A stretch of DNA of 64,000 bases from Streptomyces meridianus (GTDB taxonomy: Bacteria; Actinomycetota; Actinomycetes; Streptomycetales; Streptomycetaceae): assembly GCF_023703325.1 (NCBI RefSeq), contig NZ_JAMQGM010000045.1, positions 1 through 64,000 on the forward strand, written 5' to 3'. A program made the position numbers and the translations under genes. The notes beneath the pieces were generated by a model, which had not been told where the DNA came from, made no database searches, and was given only the letters and a program-made list of their open reading frames with translations. This document shows, piece by piece, positions 1 to 7,828 of this stretch (positions within the stretch are counted from its first letter, which is position 1; each line of letters opens with the position of its first letter).

Positions 1-45
1 CCCGGGGCCGGCCCCTGCCGCTCGCACATCAGTGACCTGCGAGGT

Positions 46-155
46 GGGCTCCCTTCGCCGGCATTGTCCGGATCAGGTCGTGGAGGTCGCCGCAGCCTCT
101 CGACTCGCGGCCTCTCAGCCCGACTTCGGCAATTTCGGCGAGGACCAGAGCCCCC
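46..155 (-). promoter_or_regulatory. TPP (thi-box) riboswitch, gene off-window
   Basis: Read on the minus strand this has the conserved core of a thiamine pyrophosphate riboswitch. CUGAGA lies at 118-113, ACCUGAU at 78-72, and the downstream element CCGGACAAUGCCGGCGAAGG ends near 51. A P1-like helix can pair GGGCUC (about 153-148) with GAGCCC (about 51-46). The segment between CUGAGA and ACCUGAU forms a long variable P3 arm. The element reads toward lower coordinates, so the controlled gene (by family, a thiamine biosynthesis or transport gene) lies beyond position 1 and cannot be identified here. High TPP would be expected to switch it off. Confidence 0.87.
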
Positions 156-281
156 TTCCCCGAAACTGCCTCGTTCGAGCTCCCTCGCTCGCCCCGCAGG
201 CACTATTCAGGATAACTCTGCACCAAAGGAGTGAAAAGGTCTGGGGGGAAATCGCTTCCGGTTTCTTCGGTTCCGTCGCCG

Positions 282-725
282 TCAGCCGGTGGCCTCGCCG
301 TCCCGGTACACCCATGCCCCGTCCTCGCGGACGAACCGGCTCCGCTCGTGCAGATGGCCGGCCCGCCCGCGGTCGACGCAGTACGCCCGGAACTCCACCG
401 TGCCCTCGGTGTGGAAGACACCCCCACCGGTGGTGGCGAGGATCTCCAGACGCTCCCACCGCAGCTCGGGATCGAACTCGATGCGGGGCGGCCGGGTCGT
501 CGAGTGCCAGCTGCGCAGCAGATAGGCATCGTTCCGGACGGCGAAGGCACTGAACCGGGAACGCATGAGCTGCTCCGGGTCGGCCGCCCGCGCAGTTCCC
601 CGGTGCAGCGCCCCGCAGCATGCGGCGTAGGAGGCGGGTAGCCCGCAGGGACAGGGATCGCCGTCGGAGACGGGCGCGGCGGCGGCTTCGGCGGGCTGCT
701 GTGGGCGGGGCGGGCGTCGTGACAT
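282..725 (-). CDS. UPF0225 (YchJ-like) SEC-C motif protein
   Basis: 147 aa. After a short Pro/Ala-rich leader, residues about 23-40 carry a SEC-C-type zinc motif (CPCG, then CC after about ten residues). The rest (RSRFSAFAVRNDAYLLRSWH and onward) matches the NTF2-like fold of the UPF0225/YchJ family, and the length fits the family. The molecular role of the family is not established; SEC-C modules bind zinc and often mediate protein contacts. It stands alone on the minus strand, about 260 bp from the upstream oxidoreductase. The ATG start has a G-rich stretch as a plausible but weak ribosome binding site. Confidence 0.88.
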   Translation of the reverse strand: MSRRPPRPQQPAEAAAAPVSDGDPCPCGLPASYAACCGALHRGTARAADPEQLMRSRFSAFAVRNDAYLLRSWHSTTRPPRIEFDPELRWERLEILATTGGGVFHTEGTVEFRAYCVDRGRAGHLHERSRFVREDGAWVYRDGEATG

Positions 726-989
726 GCCCCCATTGTCGCTTCCCTTCGCGACGGCCCGGGTTCATGGCCCGGGCTCCGGCGGGGCCGGCCCGGCGCGAGG
801 GGCGTTCGACGTCGTCGTCACCGCACTGCCGGCACGGCATGCAGCGGACCGGTCGAGCTGCCGGGGGCGGGTCGGCGGTTGCGACGTTCGCCGTCCTGCG
901 GTCGGACGGGTCCGGTTGCCCGGCCCCTCCGTCCGGATGACAGACGCAGGCCCCGGTCTCTCTTCCTCCGGCGGAGTCGTGCCGAGGCA

Positions 990-1688
990 TCAGGCCTGCG
1001 AGTGAGCCCCCTGGATGTGGAAGTTGAAGTCGGTGTGGCCGACGGCACCAGCGAGCCGCAGCCACAGGGGCAGCAGCATCTCCACACCCCGGGCGGTGCT
1101 CAGGTCCCCGAGGTCGATGATCGCGGACGGTGGCCAGCCGAACGACATCAGCAGCCCGGTGACCTGCTTCTTGGCCTCGGTGTCGTCACCGGAGACGAAC
1201 ACGTTGTGCTCGCCCGGCACCCGGCCGGGATCGACCATCACCCGGCAGTTCATGGTGTTGAGCGTCTTGACCACCCGTGTCCCGGGGAAGGACCGCTGGA
1301 TCTGCTCGCCGAGGCTGTCGTCGCCGACCGGGTCCAGCCCCGGCGGCATGCCCCGGGAGAAGTCCAACGGGTTCGCCACGTCGATCAGCACCTTCCCCGC
1401 CATGTTCTCCGCCCCGGCCGCCACCAGCGCCGGCAGGCTCCGGGAACCGGACGTGGCGTTCACCAGCGTCCCTCCCAGCGCTGCCGCCTCGGCGAACGGG
1501 GCGAGCCGGATCTGCGGACGGGCCTGGTGCCACTCGGCGAACGGGGGACCGCCGAACCGGTCGGGCTCGGTCCGGGCCAGTGTGGCCTCCGGATCGCGTG
1601 TTCCGATCACCACCTCGTGCCCCAGGGACACCAGCTTCTCGGCAAGTGTCCGGCCGACCATGCCGGTTCCGCATACCGCGTAGTGCAT
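990..1688 (-). CDS. NADP/F420-dependent oxidoreductase-like Rossmann protein
   Basis: 232 aa. The N-terminus MHYAVCGTGMVGRTLAEKLV is a Rossmann dinucleotide-binding motif (GxGxxG), followed by VVIGTRDP, the usual signature of the NADPH:F420 oxidoreductase / NADP oxidoreductase (F420_oxidored) family. A mid-protein VLIDVANPLDF segment is also typical. The open frame extends upstream, but ATG at 1688 is chosen because GGAAGGACG precedes it. These proteins reduce or transfer hydride to small cofactors in the cytosol; the actual substrate cannot be told from sequence. Specific F420 use is unproven. Confidence 0.85.
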   Translation of the reverse strand: MHYAVCGTGMVGRTLAEKLVSLGHEVVIGTRDPEATLARTEPDRFGGPPFAEWHQARPQIRLAPFAEAAALGGTLVNATSGSRSLPALVAAGAENMAGKVLIDVANPLDFSRGMPPGLDPVGDDSLGEQIQRSFPGTRVVKTLNTMNCRVMVDPGRVPGEHNVFVSGDDTEAKKQVTGLLMSFGWPPSAIIDLGDLSTARGVEMLLPLWLRLAGAVGHTDFNFHIQGAHSQA

Positions 1689-1863
1689 CCCGTCGTCCTT
1701 CCGGTCCGGGAGGCACGCGGCGGAACGCCGACCGCGCCGGAACGGATGCGGCCGGGCGGTCCTCACGCGCCCGATGACACCATGATGCGACGCGGGCGGG
1801 ACGGCCGCCCGCCGCCGGTGGCCCCGGGCACCCGCTGGGTGCCGGCAGGGCCCGCCGCGTGCG

Positions 1864-2442
1864 TCACGTCTTCCTGGCGGCGCGCTTGACCTCCTGCTTG
1901 TAGGCCCGCACCTTGTCCAGCGACTCCGGCCCCGTGATGTCGGCGACCGAGCGGTGGGACCCCTCCTCGCCGTAGGCGCCCGCCGCCTCGCGCCAGCCCT
2001 CGGGGGCGACGCCGAGCTGCTTGCCCAGCAGGGCCACGAAGATCTGCGACTTCTGCTTTCCGTAGCCGGGAAGCGCGTTCAGCCGCCGCAGGAGCTCCCC
2101 GCCGGTCCCGGCATCGCGCCAGATGGCGGCCGCGTCGCCGTCGTAGTGCTCGACGAGGTACTGGCAGAGCTGCTGGATGCGCTTGGCCATCGAGCCGGGA
2201 TAGCGGTGCACGGCCGGCTTGGCGGACAGCAGCGCGGCGAACTCTTCGGGATCGCGCGCCGCGATCGCGTGTGCGTCGAGATCGTCGGTGCCCATCCGCT
2301 GCGCGATCGTGTGCGGGCCGGAGAACGCCCACTCCATCGGGACCTGCTGGTCCAGGAGCATGCCGACCAGTGCGGCGAGCGGGCTGCGACCGAGCAACTC
2401 GTCGGCCTCGGGCTGCTGTGCGAGCCGAACGGTCCTGTTCAT
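1864..2442 (-). CDS. HhH-GPD family base-excision repair protein
   Basis: 192 aa. Motifs run in order: LVGMLLDQQVPMEWAFSGP (residues about 25-45), a helix-hairpin-helix with LNALPGYGKQKSQIFVALLG (about 126-145), and a basic C-terminus. The LPGxGxxKA-like hairpin with its Lys fits HhH-GPD DNA glycosylases, though the protein is shorter than Nth or MutY and lacks their iron-sulfur cysteine cluster. It belongs to the short actinobacterial HhH-GPD group of unknown lesion specificity. The start at 2442 has GAGGATGGG upstream; a longer frame to 2541 would run through the terminator hairpin and is disfavoured. Confidence 0.85.
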   Translation of the reverse strand: MNRTVRLAQQPEADELLGRSPLAALVGMLLDQQVPMEWAFSGPHTIAQRMGTDDLDAHAIAARDPEEFAALLSAKPAVHRYPGSMAKRIQQLCQYLVEHYDGDAAAIWRDAGTGGELLRRLNALPGYGKQKSQIFVALLGKQLGVAPEGWREAAGAYGEEGSHRSVADITGPESLDKVRAYKQEVKRAARKT

Positions 2443-2513
2443 GGGCCCATCCTCGCAGCTCCGGCCGCGCGCACCAGCCGGACGCCACGGCACCCGGCAC
2501 GGCGCGAAAAGGG

Positions 2514-2549
2514 CCTGCCCGGTGCGACGGGGGATGCACACCGGGCAGG
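2514..2549 (-). terminator. Hairpin terminator upstream of the HhH-GPD gene
   Basis: CCTGCCCGGTG (2514-2524) pairs perfectly with CACCGGGCAGG (2539-2549), an 11-bp stem with a 14-nt loop. On the minus strand it is followed by CCCTTTT. It lies between the end of the enoyl-CoA hydratase gene (2686) and the start of the HhH-GPD gene (2442), so it should end hydratase transcripts. A second perfect hairpin, GACCGTCAG/CTGACGGTC (2681-2703), overlaps the hydratase stop codon. Confidence 0.7.
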
Positions 2550-2685
2550 CTCGCTATCTTTCTACCGCATGCGGGTGAGGTTATGCATGGACAAGCCTGT
2601 TCGTTTTCACATCCGTGCGCCTGCCGAGCCCCCGGTGCGCCGGAACGATCCGCACCACCCACGGCGCGTCGGAGGAGGGCGACCG

Positions 2686-3474
2686 TCAGTTCTCCTGACG
2701 GTCGCGAGCCGTGACCCCACTGCCCGGTGCCCGGCTCGCCGCGCCCCGCAGCAGGGCGGCCGTCGCGGGACGGGCGAACGACCGGCGCTGCCGCTCCGCC
2801 TCCACGGCAAGGGCCTGTTCGGCCGTCATCGCGGGGGACTCGCGCAGCGTCTGCTTGACCGACACGACCAGATCCCGTCCGGCTGCCGCAGCCCGCCCGG
2901 CGAGGCCGCGCGCCGTTGCGAGCAACTCGTCGTCGGGCGCGGCACGCAGCACCAGCCCGCGCTCCTGAGCGGTCCGTGCGTCGAGGCGTTCACCGCACAG
3001 GACCATTGCCGCAGCGGTCTGCGGGCCCACCAGCTGCTCCAGCATCCGCAGGTGCCCGCCGCCGGGGTGCAGCCCGATCCGCAGGAAGCGGGTGTCGAAC
3101 CACGCCGAGAGCCCCGCGACCCGGATGTCGCAGGCCAGTGCCAGGTTGAGGCCCGCGCCCACCGCGGGCCCCTGGACCGCGGCCACCGTGAGCAGCGGCG
3201 AACGGCGAACCCGGTCGAAGCCCTCGTAGACCTGCTCCACCGGGGCGGTGTCGCCGTCGACCGCCGTCAGCAGGTCGTCCAGGACGGCGCCCGCGCAGAA
3301 CGCCGGCCCCTCACCGGTGACGACCACGGCCGCGACGTCCTCTGCAGCCTCCAACGCGTCGAATGCAGCGGTGAGTTCGGCCAGCAGCCCGGCCGACAGC
3401 GCGTTGCGGCGCTCCGGGTCGGCGAGGGTGACGACGCCCACGCCCTCGGTGAGCTCGGTGCGTACCAGCGGCAT
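2686..3474 (-). CDS. Enoyl-CoA hydratase/isomerase family protein
   Basis: 262 aa, the usual length for crotonase-fold proteins. Seen: RRNALSAGLLAELTAAFD, the first oxyanion-hole segment GPAFCAGAVLDDL (about residue 65) and the second, GPAVGAGLNLALACDIRVA (about 105-123). Such enzymes hydrate or isomerise acyl-CoA esters in fatty acid or amino acid catabolism; the acyl chain specificity is not readable. ATG at 3474 is preferred over the longer frame since homology starts at MPLVRTEL and GAAAGGACC lies just upstream. It is divergent from the molybdoenzyme gene, 166 bp apart. Confidence 0.9.
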   Translation of the reverse strand: MPLVRTELTEGVGVVTLADPERRNALSAGLLAELTAAFDALEAAEDVAAVVVTGEGPAFCAGAVLDDLLTAVDGDTAPVEQVYEGFDRVRRSPLLTVAAVQGPAVGAGLNLALACDIRVAGLSAWFDTRFLRIGLHPGGGHLRMLEQLVGPQTAAAMVLCGERLDARTAQERGLVLRAAPDDELLATARGLAGRAAAAGRDLVVSVKQTLRESPAMTAEQALAVEAERQRRSFARPATAALLRGAASRAPGSGVTARDRQEN

Positions 3475-3627
3475 GCGTGCGGTCCTTTCGTCGGGTGGCA
3501 GGTTGCGGCTGCCGGGTCCGGTTGCGCGCCGTCGAGTCAACACGACGGGGGCGCCGGCCGGTCTGCGGCCCCTGCCGTGAGTGTCCGGATCCGGCCCGTG
3601 CGACGTGCCGCGGCCGCACACCGGGCG

Positions 3628-3640
3628 GATAATTCTGGGC
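3628..3640 (+). promoter_or_regulatory. Possible leaderless promoter of the molybdoenzyme gene
   Basis: GATAAT at 3628-3633 resembles a -10 hexamer and lies 7 nt before the ATG at 3641. No Shine-Dalgarno sequence is visible before that ATG. This is the arrangement expected of a leaderless actinobacterial transcript starting at the A of ATG. No good -35 box is seen, so this is an inference. Confidence 0.35.
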
Positions 3641-4759
3641 ATGGATGCCCGCATCGGCGAGGTGAGTACTCCGGCGCGGCTGGCCGCCCCCGCGGAGGGC
3701 ATCGGCCGGGAGGAACTCGCTCTCGCCGCACGCAACCACGGGATGCCGCTGGAAGCGCTGCGGCACGAAGTGACCCCGCCCGGTCTGCACTACGTCCTGG
3801 TCCACTACGACATTCCGTACGCCACGGCCGAGGGTTGGCGGCTCACGGTCCGCGGGAGGGTTCGGCGGCCACTGAGCCTCACCGTCGGCGAACTGCGCGA
3901 GCGGCCCGCCACCACCCTGCGGGTGACCATGGAGTGCGCCGGCAACGGACGGGCCCGGCTCGAGCCGCGCCCGGTGAGCCAGCCGTGGCTGGTCGAGGCG
4001 GTGAGCACGGCGGAGTGGACCGGTGTCCCTCTGAGGCTCCTGCTGGAGGAGGCGGGCGCCGGGCCCGGTTCCGCCCACGTGGTGTTCACCGGGGCCGACC
4101 ACGGCGTCGAACGCGGTGTGGAGCAGGACTACCGCCGCAGCCTCCCGCTGGCCACGGCCCTGGACCCGGCCGCCGACGTGCTCGTCGCGCACACGATGAA
4201 CGGCGCCCCGCTGCCGCCCCAGCACGGGTTCCCGCTCCGGCTCGTCGTCCCCGGCTGGTACGGGATGGCCTCGGTGAAGTGGCTGCGCGACGTGCAGGTC
4301 CAGGACTCCCCGTTCACCGGCTTCCAGCAGGCGGAGGCGTACCGGTTCCGCCAGGACCCCGGCGAGGAGGGCGAGCCGGTGACGGTGATGGCTCCGCGCG
4401 CCCTGCTGGTTCCGCCCGGATTCCCCGACTTCATGTCCCGCACCCGGTTCGTGCGGCCCGGACCGCAACGGATCGAGGGGCGGGCGTGGTCGGGCGCGGC
4501 GGCCCTCGCGGCGGTCGAGGTGAGCACGGACGACGGCCGCAGCTGGCGGCCCGCCGAGCTCGAGCCCGGGGGCCCGCACCGCTGGGCCTGGCGGGGCTGG
4601 AGCCTGCCGTGGACGGCCGGCCCCGGTCGCCATGTGCTCACCGCCCGGGCCACCGACGAGCAGGGGTGGACCCAGCCGGTGCTCCAGCCGTGGAACCGGG
4701 GAGGATTCGGCAACAACCTGGTCCAGCGGGTGGACGTCGTCTGTCTCGAAGCCGGTTGA
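3641..4759 (+). CDS. Sulfite oxidase-type molybdopterin oxidoreductase
   Basis: 372 aa. The N-terminal two thirds form the sulfite-oxidase molybdopterin fold, with VHYDIPYATAEGWRLTVRG, the Mo-ligand motif MECAGNGR (Cys near residue 101) and LRLVVPGWYGMASVKWL (about 200-217). The C-terminal third (about 255-360) is the Mo-co dimerisation immunoglobulin-like domain (VEVSTDDGRSW). No signal peptide or Tat motif is visible, so it should be cytoplasmic. Substrate could be sulfite or another small oxidisable compound; sequence alone does not settle this. The neighbouring lipase-maturation-factor gene begins 10 bp downstream, so the two are probably co-transcribed. Confidence 0.92.
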   Translation: MDARIGEVSTPARLAAPAEGIGREELALAARNHGMPLEALRHEVTPPGLHYVLVHYDIPYATAEGWRLTVRGRVRRPLSLTVGELRERPATTLRVTMECAGNGRARLEPRPVSQPWLVEAVSTAEWTGVPLRLLLEEAGAGPGSAHVVFTGADHGVERGVEQDYRRSLPLATALDPAADVLVAHTMNGAPLPPQHGFPLRLVVPGWYGMASVKWLRDVQVQDSPFTGFQQAEAYRFRQDPGEEGEPVTVMAPRALLVPPGFPDFMSRTRFVRPGPQRIEGRAWSGAAALAAVEVSTDDGRSWRPAELEPGGPHRWAWRGWSLPWTAGPGRHVLTARATDEQGWTQPVLQPWNRGGFGNNLVQRVDVVCLEAG

Positions 4760-4769
4760 GAACCGAGAC

Positions 4770-6218
4770 ATGGACTGGTTCACCGACCCCGACTACTGGC
4801 TCAGCCGGCTGGTCGTCCAGCGCTCGCTGGCCGTGCTCTACCTCGTCGCCTTCCTGACGGCCGCCCTCCAGGGCCGGGGACTCCTGGGCGACCGCGGGCT
4901 GCTCCCCGTGCGCACCTTCGTGCGACGGGTGCCCTTCCGACAGTCGCCGAGCATCTTCCACGGCCACTACTCGGACGGCTTTTTCACAGCCGTCTCCTGG
5001 TCGGGTGCCGCGCTGGCGGCAGCAGTGGCCGCCGGGGCGGCGGACCAGGTCCCGCTGGGCGTGGCGATGGCGATGTGGGCGCTGCTGTGGCTGCTGTGCC
5101 TGTCGATCGTCAACGTGGGCCAGACCTGGTACGGGTTCGGCTGGGAGTCGCTGCTGCTCGAGGCCGGCTTCCTCGCCGTCTTCCTCGGCAACTCGGAGAC
5201 CGAGCCACCCGTGCTCGTCCTGTGGCTGATGCGCTGGCTGCTGTTCCGGGTGGAGTTCGGCGCGGGGATGATCAAAATGCGCGGCGACCGCTGCTGGCGC
5301 GACCTGACCTGTCTCGACCACCACCACGAGACGCAGCCGATGCCGGGACCACTGAGCTGGTTCTTCCACCATCTGCCCAAGCGGCTGCACCGAATCGAGA
5401 CCGGCGCCAATCACGTCGTCCAACTCGTGGTGCCGTTCCTGCTGTTCACTCCGCAGCCGGTGGCGAGCGCGGCGGCGGGCCTGATCATTGTCACCCAGCT
5501 CTGGCTCGTGCTCTCGGGCAACTTCGCATGGCTGAACTGGCTGACGATCGTCCTGGCATTCTCCGCGGTCGACGCCGGGGCCGTCGCGGCTGTGCTCCCC
5601 CTGCCCCACGCGCCGGATCTCCCGGACGCGCCACCGGCCTTCATCGCTGCCGTGATCGCGCCGACCGTCCTGGTTGTGGCGCTCAGTTACTGGCCGGCGC
5701 GCAACCTCCTGGCCCGCGGGCAGCGGATGAACTACTCCTTCAACCGGCTGCATCTGGTCAACGCCTACGGCGCGTTCGGGAGCGTCAGCCGGGTGCGGCT
5801 GGAGGTCGTGATGGAGGGGACAGCGGAGGCGGAGCCCACCCGTGACGGGGTGTGGCGGGAGTACGGCTTCAGGGGGAAACCGGGGGACGTGCACAGGCTC
5901 CCGCGCCAGTTCGCTCCCTACCACCTGCGGCTCGACTGGATGATGTGGTTCGCCGCCCTCTCGCCCGCCTACGCCGGTGCGTGGTTCACCGCGTTCGCGG
6001 AGGCCCTGCTGCGCAACGAACCGTCGGTGCTGCGCCTGCTGCGGACCAATCCCTTCCCGGACGCCCCGCCCGTCCACGTCCGCGCGCTGCTGTACCGCTA
6101 CCGCTTCACCACTCCCGCGGAACGGCGGAGGACCGGAGCGTGGTGGGAGCGGACGCTGGTGCGCGAGTACCTGCCGCCCGTCCGGCTCCCGAACCCGGCC
6201 GAGGAGGCACAGCGCTAG
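4770..6218 (+). CDS. Lipase maturation factor (LMF) family membrane protein
   Basis: 482 aa. Starts MDWFTDPDYWLSRLVVQRSL. Multiple hydrophobic segments occupy residues about 20-330, and the conserved family motifs TWYGFGWESLLLEAGFL and FRVEFGAGMIKMRGDRCWRD are clear. After the membrane part, a soluble C-terminal domain of about 150 residues (EYGFRGKPGDVHRLPRQFAPYHLRLDWMMW and onward) follows, as in LMF1/2 homologues. In animals the family assists folding of secreted lipases; the bacterial role is undefined. It is 10 bp downstream of the molybdoenzyme gene, an association whose meaning is unknown. ATG at 4770 is chosen because the upstream extension overlaps that gene. Confidence 0.88.
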   Translation: MDWFTDPDYWLSRLVVQRSLAVLYLVAFLTAALQGRGLLGDRGLLPVRTFVRRVPFRQSPSIFHGHYSDGFFTAVSWSGAALAAAVAAGAADQVPLGVAMAMWALLWLLCLSIVNVGQTWYGFGWESLLLEAGFLAVFLGNSETEPPVLVLWLMRWLLFRVEFGAGMIKMRGDRCWRDLTCLDHHHETQPMPGPLSWFFHHLPKRLHRIETGANHVVQLVVPFLLFTPQPVASAAAGLIIVTQLWLVLSGNFAWLNWLTIVLAFSAVDAGAVAAVLPLPHAPDLPDAPPAFIAAVIAPTVLVVALSYWPARNLLARGQRMNYSFNRLHLVNAYGAFGSVSRVRLEVVMEGTAEAEPTRDGVWREYGFRGKPGDVHRLPRQFAPYHLRLDWMMWFAALSPAYAGAWFTAFAEALLRNEPSVLRLLRTNPFPDAPPVHVRALLYRYRFTTPAERRRTGAWWERTLVREYLPPVRLPNPAEEAQR

Positions 6219-6510
6219 AGCCTGTCCGGCGGGTCATGTGACGGGCCCACGTCGTCGTCCACGGCACCGTCGCCGCGCTCCGGCACCGGCTCGTCCGTGC
6301 TCAGCCGGCCGGGACCCGGCGCGGAGGCGCTCGAAAACCGGTGGAGCAGCGTCCCTGGGCTCCGTTACCGTGCGGCCGACCAAGTCGTCGAGTCAAGGAC
6401 CCGCCGTTGTACACCCTGTGAGACCTCCCGAGTGCTGAATCGTCGCGCGTCGCGCATCTGCGCCGCGCTCCTTTTTGCTGCGGACTTCTCATGGAAACCG
6501 GTGTACTTCT
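6219..6510. other. Intergenic, no gene recognised
   Basis: About 290 bp between the LMF gene and the DUF1062 gene. No ORF with family resemblance, RNA gene or clear terminator was seen. It presumably holds the promoter of the DUF1062 gene; no convincing -35/-10 pair could be picked out. Confidence 0.4.
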
Positions 6511-7059
6511 GTGCTCGAAAACTGGGTGGTCGCCCCCACCTGCCTGCCGCTCGTTCTCCGCCATTGCCACGCCTGCGGGTCCGGCCGCTTCCGGGCAAGC
6601 GGCAAATTCCGCGTCAACGCACACCACAAGCTCATCGACGCCTGGATCCTTGCGCTCTGCACCGCTTGCGGAGTGACCGCAAAGCTCACGGTCCTGGAAC
6701 GGGTGCATGTGCGCTCCGTACGACCTGAGCTGCTGGACCGACTGCACGGCAACGACCCCGGCCTGACGGCTGAGCTGCTCCAGGATCCGGTCGTGCGGCG
6801 CCGTCATCGCATCGCCCTCGACTGGGACAACGCCTGGTGCCTCGACACCGGCGGGTCGGAGCACCTGCACCGCGAGGCGATCGACGTATCCGTCCGCTTT
6901 GCGGCGCGGATCCCGGTCCGGCCGGTGCGGCTGATCGCCGAAGGTTGCGGTCTTTCGCGGGCCGAGGTCGAGAGACTGAGCGCGGAGGGGAAACTCGTGT
7001 CGGCGGTCCGGTTGAGCGGCAAGCCCTCCGGCGACTTCACCTTCATGCTCAAGCGCTGA
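6511..7059 (+). CDS. DUF1062 domain-containing protein
   Basis: 182 aa from a GTG start. Residues about 20-30 carry CHACGS and about 50-55 CTACG, a two-knuckle treble-clef or zinc-ribbon arrangement typical of DUF1062. The RVHVRSVRPELLDRLHGNDP segment and a C-terminal helix-rich part (LIAEGCGLSRAEVERLSAEG, resembling an S4-like or small binding helix pair) follow. Function of the family is unknown. An earlier TTG at 6475 is possible, but the family resemblance begins at LENWVVAPTCLP. It stands alone, upstream of the SPW protein. Confidence 0.82.
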   Translation: MLENWVVAPTCLPLVLRHCHACGSGRFRASGKFRVNAHHKLIDAWILALCTACGVTAKLTVLERVHVRSVRPELLDRLHGNDPGLTAELLQDPVVRRRHRIALDWDNAWCLDTGGSEHLHREAIDVSVRFAARIPVRPVRLIAEGCGLSRAEVERLSAEGKLVSAVRLSGKPSGDFTFMLKR

Positions 7060-7238
7060 GCCCTCCTCGCGGCCAGGGGCCTGTCCGGCCGTCGGCAGGC
7101 CCCTGGTGGACATCAGGAAAAACCGCCCAGGGCATGCAACTCGCCTATTCATAAGGTTTAAGTAAGTGCACAATGGACATGCGACGTAATGTCGAACAAA
7201 TCGGTCAGACTTGCATTGATCCGAAGGAGGCGAGTCGG

Positions 7239-7676
7239 ATGGCCGACCTCTCACACCGTGGCGACATCTCGGAACACCCTGATGTTTCCGAGATGCGTGC
7301 CCGGTACGCCCGCACACTCAGGGGCGGGATGCCGATGGTGGTCGACGGGCTGGTGCTCCTCGTCGGCCTCTACTGCGCCATCTCACCCTGGACGGTCCAC
7401 TTCTCGACCGCCCGCCCGGAACTCCTGATCAACAACCTCGTGCTCGGACTCGCCATCGCCCTGATGGGAATCGCGATCACCGCTGCGCCCGCCCGGATGG
7501 GCGGACTCAGCTGGACTCTCGGAGCCATCGGCGTGTGGATGATCATCTCTCCGTGGGTGGTCACCCGTGCCCCCGACGCGGGCATGATCTGGAACAACGT
7601 CGTCATCGGCGCTGTCACGTTCCTGCTCGGCTGCGTGGCGGCTTTCGCTTCCATGAGAGCCAACAAGGAGACCTGA
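7239..7676 (+). CDS. SPW repeat-containing membrane protein
   Basis: 145 aa with four predicted membrane segments. The two SPW repeats are visible as YCAISPWTVHF (about residue 47) and MIISPWVVTR (about 105). The start is decided by a strong AAGGAGG at 7224-7230, eight nucleotides before ATG. SPW-motif proteins are small bacterial membrane proteins of unknown function, sometimes linked to stress regulons; no regulator is encoded next to this one. The gene is convergent with the HIBYL-CoA hydrolase gene. Confidence 0.9.
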   Translation: MADLSHRGDISEHPDVSEMRARYARTLRGGMPMVVDGLVLLVGLYCAISPWTVHFSTARPELLINNLVLGLAIALMGIAITAAPARMGGLSWTLGAIGVWMIISPWVVTRAPDAGMIWNNVVIGAVTFLLGCVAAFASMRANKET

Positions 7677-7780
7677 GGCTCGTTGTGAAAGGCGTCGTGG
7701 GTCGCCCGCCCCTGGGGCACCGCGAGCCGGACGGGACTTTCACGACACGCCTTAGGGCAGGAGCCCAAGGGGTACCCCCT

Positions 7781-7812
7781 CCGCCACCGTTCCCTGGACG
7801 GAACGGTGGCGG
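7781..7812. terminator. Bidirectional terminator hairpin
   Basis: CCGCCACCGTTCC (7781-7793) pairs perfectly with GGAACGGTGGCGG (7800-7812), a 13-bp stem with a 6-nt loop. It lies between the convergent SPW gene (ends 7676) and HIBYL-CoA hydrolase gene (ends 7829), so it can serve both. Confidence 0.8.
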
Positions 7813-7828
7813 CCGCCTGCCGGCGAAC

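Noticed and set aside
1954-4857. 967-codon open frame on the plus strand
   Set aside because: It runs antisense through the HhH-GPD and hydratase genes and in another frame through the molybdoenzyme gene; composition is the Arg/Gly/Pro-rich pattern of a high-G+C shadow frame.
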